DNA of 64,000 nucleotides from an uncultured Prevotellaceae bacterium (GTDB taxonomy: Bacteria; Bacteroidota; Bacteroidia; Bacteroidales; Bacteroidaceae). Of this stretch, positions 63,154 to 64,000 are shown in pieces. The notes under the pieces are model-generated. The model saw only the letters and a list, made by a program, of their open reading frames with translations. It searched no databases and was not told where the DNA came from. The position numbers and the translations under genes are program-made. The stretch is taken from NCBI GenBank assembly GCA_902776475.1, contig CACYQD010000009.1, positions 1 to 64,000 on the forward strand, read 5' to 3'. How positions within the stretch are numbered: the stretch's first letter is position 1; every line of letters begins with the position of its first letter.

Positions 63154-63888
63154 ATGAAAAAGTTTGTAAAAGTATGGATGATCGCCGCAATCCTTATTTC
63201 CAGCGTAATGAGTGCCCAGGCACAAGTGATGAAATCTGCTGACTTGGAGAAATATGCCAAGCAACGCTATGGAGAAAAATGGGTCGATGCAGCCAAGAAC
63301 CTCGCCAGTGGACTAACGCTCGACAAGAATCAGTCGCTCACCTATCAAGAGGTGATCGAGGTTCCGGGCAAGACGAAGCAGCAACTCTATGTAGCTCTCA
63401 ACTACTGGGCCACCGCTACCTTCAAAGACCATCAGGCCATCACGCTCAACGACAAGGAAGCTGGTTGCATCATTCTCTCTTCCACCATCGACAACATCGT
63501 GGAGCACATGGGTACCCTCAATAAGTATTCGGTGAGCATCACTCCGGTCGTGCGTCTCGACATCAAGGATGGCAAAGTGCGTGTCACCTACACCGTGCAG
63601 AACTACGACATCCTGACCGACGTGAGTGGCGGATGGATTTCACCTGTGGAAGCCTCCAATAAAACCTATGGCGACTCGAAGCGTAAGGCTGGTGACAAGA
63701 CCAACGCCAACCTCTACGATGAGAAGTGGGAGATTGCCCAGCACTATCCCTTCGTGGAGAAAGATCCCCAGAAGCGCACCTGCGCCAAGGCCCTGGTAAT
63801 GACTCACGCCTACTCCAATGCCATCATCGACAAGGTGGAGGAAGCCCTCAAAAACGGCATCGTAGGCAACGACAATGATGACTGGTGA
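63154..63888 (+). CDS. DUF4468-like exported protein
   Basis: The 244-residue protein has a signal peptide (VWMIAAILISSVMSAQAQ). The mature part resembles DUF4468, a domain in many Bacteroidetes exported proteins with a TBP-like fold: 'SLTYQEVIEVPGKTKQQLYV', 'DKEAGCIILSSTIDNIVEHM' and 'VRVTYTVQNYDI'. The ATG at 63154 follows the promoter and gives the signal peptide. Function is unknown. A strong terminator follows. Confidence 0.82.
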   Translation: MKKFVKVWMIAAILISSVMSAQAQVMKSADLEKYAKQRYGEKWVDAAKNLASGLTLDKNQSLTYQEVIEVPGKTKQQLYVALNYWATATFKDHQAITLNDKEAGCIILSSTIDNIVEHMGTLNKYSVSITPVVRLDIKDGKVRVTYTVQNYDILTDVSGGWISPVEASNKTYGDSKRKAGDKTNANLYDEKWEIAQHYPFVEKDPQKRTCAKALVMTHAYSNAIIDKVEEALKNGIVGNDNDDW

Positions 63889-63925
63889 TTCCAAGCCCTT
63901 TCTCGACTTTTTAACATAAAACGAG

Positions 63926-63957
63926 GGTGTGCTCCTGCTTCGGGAGCACACCTTTTT
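63926..63957 (+). terminator. Rho-independent terminator
   Basis: GGTGTGCTCC (63926-63935) and GGAGCACACC (63943-63952) form a perfect 10-bp stem with a 7-nt loop, followed by TTTTT. Confidence 0.93.
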
Positions 63958-63980
63958 CAGTATCTAATTTCTTTAGTGTC

Positions 63981-64000
63981 TTATCCCTCTCCCTCTGGGA
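63981..64000 (+). repeat. Start of a further long inverted-repeat element (cut by window edge)
   Basis: TTATCCCTCTCCCTCTGGGA matches the left arm of the elements at 38086, 38218 and 38441 with one change. The rest lies outside the window. Confidence 0.75.

Overview
The window is a chromosomal segment of a Bacteroidales bacterium, most likely Prevotellaceae (Prevotella or a sister genus). Promoters have the Bacteroidetes form, TTTG, a spacer of about 20 nt and TAnnTTTG, and Shine-Dalgarno sequences are not evident. The gene content is typical of the order: a MoxR/BatABCDE aerotolerance operon, a DUF5103 type IX secretion plug-like protein, a GGGtGRT protein, a DUF2027-Smr protein, a B12-dependent MetH without an activation domain, and intergenic families of palindromic repeats. 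No prophage, insertion sequence, CRISPR array, rRNA operon or secretion/defence island is visible.

Layout. 1-2.1 kb: the end of an FtsX/MacB-type ABC permease and its ATPase. 2.2-4.8 kb: truA, an EamA transporter and a two-gene envelope-stress-like pair. 5-7.6 kb: gyrA, broken by a 26-nt gap. 7.7-10.2 kb: two tandem paralogous exported TPR proteins. 10.3-14.2 kb: the serine operon serC-serA with DUF1015 and YigZ. 14.3-15.8 kb: tRNA-Ser(CGA), a hairpin-repeat array, a truncated response regulator and a secreted six-repeat protein. 15.9-18.9 kb: preA and an M18 aminopeptidase, divergently transcribed. 19-24.6 kb: an RND efflux operon on the minus strand. 24.9-30.8 kb: a secreted two-domain protein, a dehydrogenase, DUF5103 and an Fe-S scaffold/GGGtGRT pair. 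31-38 kb: a housekeeping operon (DMP19, smpB, metH, HAD, map, tsaD, pncC) followed by a repeat-rich gap. 38.8-52.3 kb: moxR-DUF58-batA-batB-batC-batDE-PAP2-queA-smr-nadE, all co-directional. 52.4-52.6 kb: tRNA-Ser(GCT) and tRNA-Glu(CTC). 53.4-64 kb: accessory genes, including a TraB/GumN protein, two transporters (DAACS and AEC), a 1256-residue GH2 beta-galactosidase-like enzyme, a broken secreted-protein gene and a DUF4468 protein.

How the genes work together. MoxR, DUF58 and Bat proteins form the envelope aerotolerance module. SerC and SerA carry out two steps of serine synthesis. The RND tripartite genes form one efflux pump. QueA and TruA with TsaD cover tRNA modification, and NadE and PncC cover NAD metabolism. 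The most unusual items are the gyrA deletion, a perfect 42-bp duplication inside a transmembrane helix of the ABC permease, a batD-batE fusion with a buried signal peptide, the six-repeat secreted protein, the NifU-like/GGGtGRT pair of unknown function, and at least three dispersed palindromic repeat families. I found no clearly new multi-gene system. The NifU-like/GGGtGRT pair and the repeat families are the best candidates for undescribed biology.
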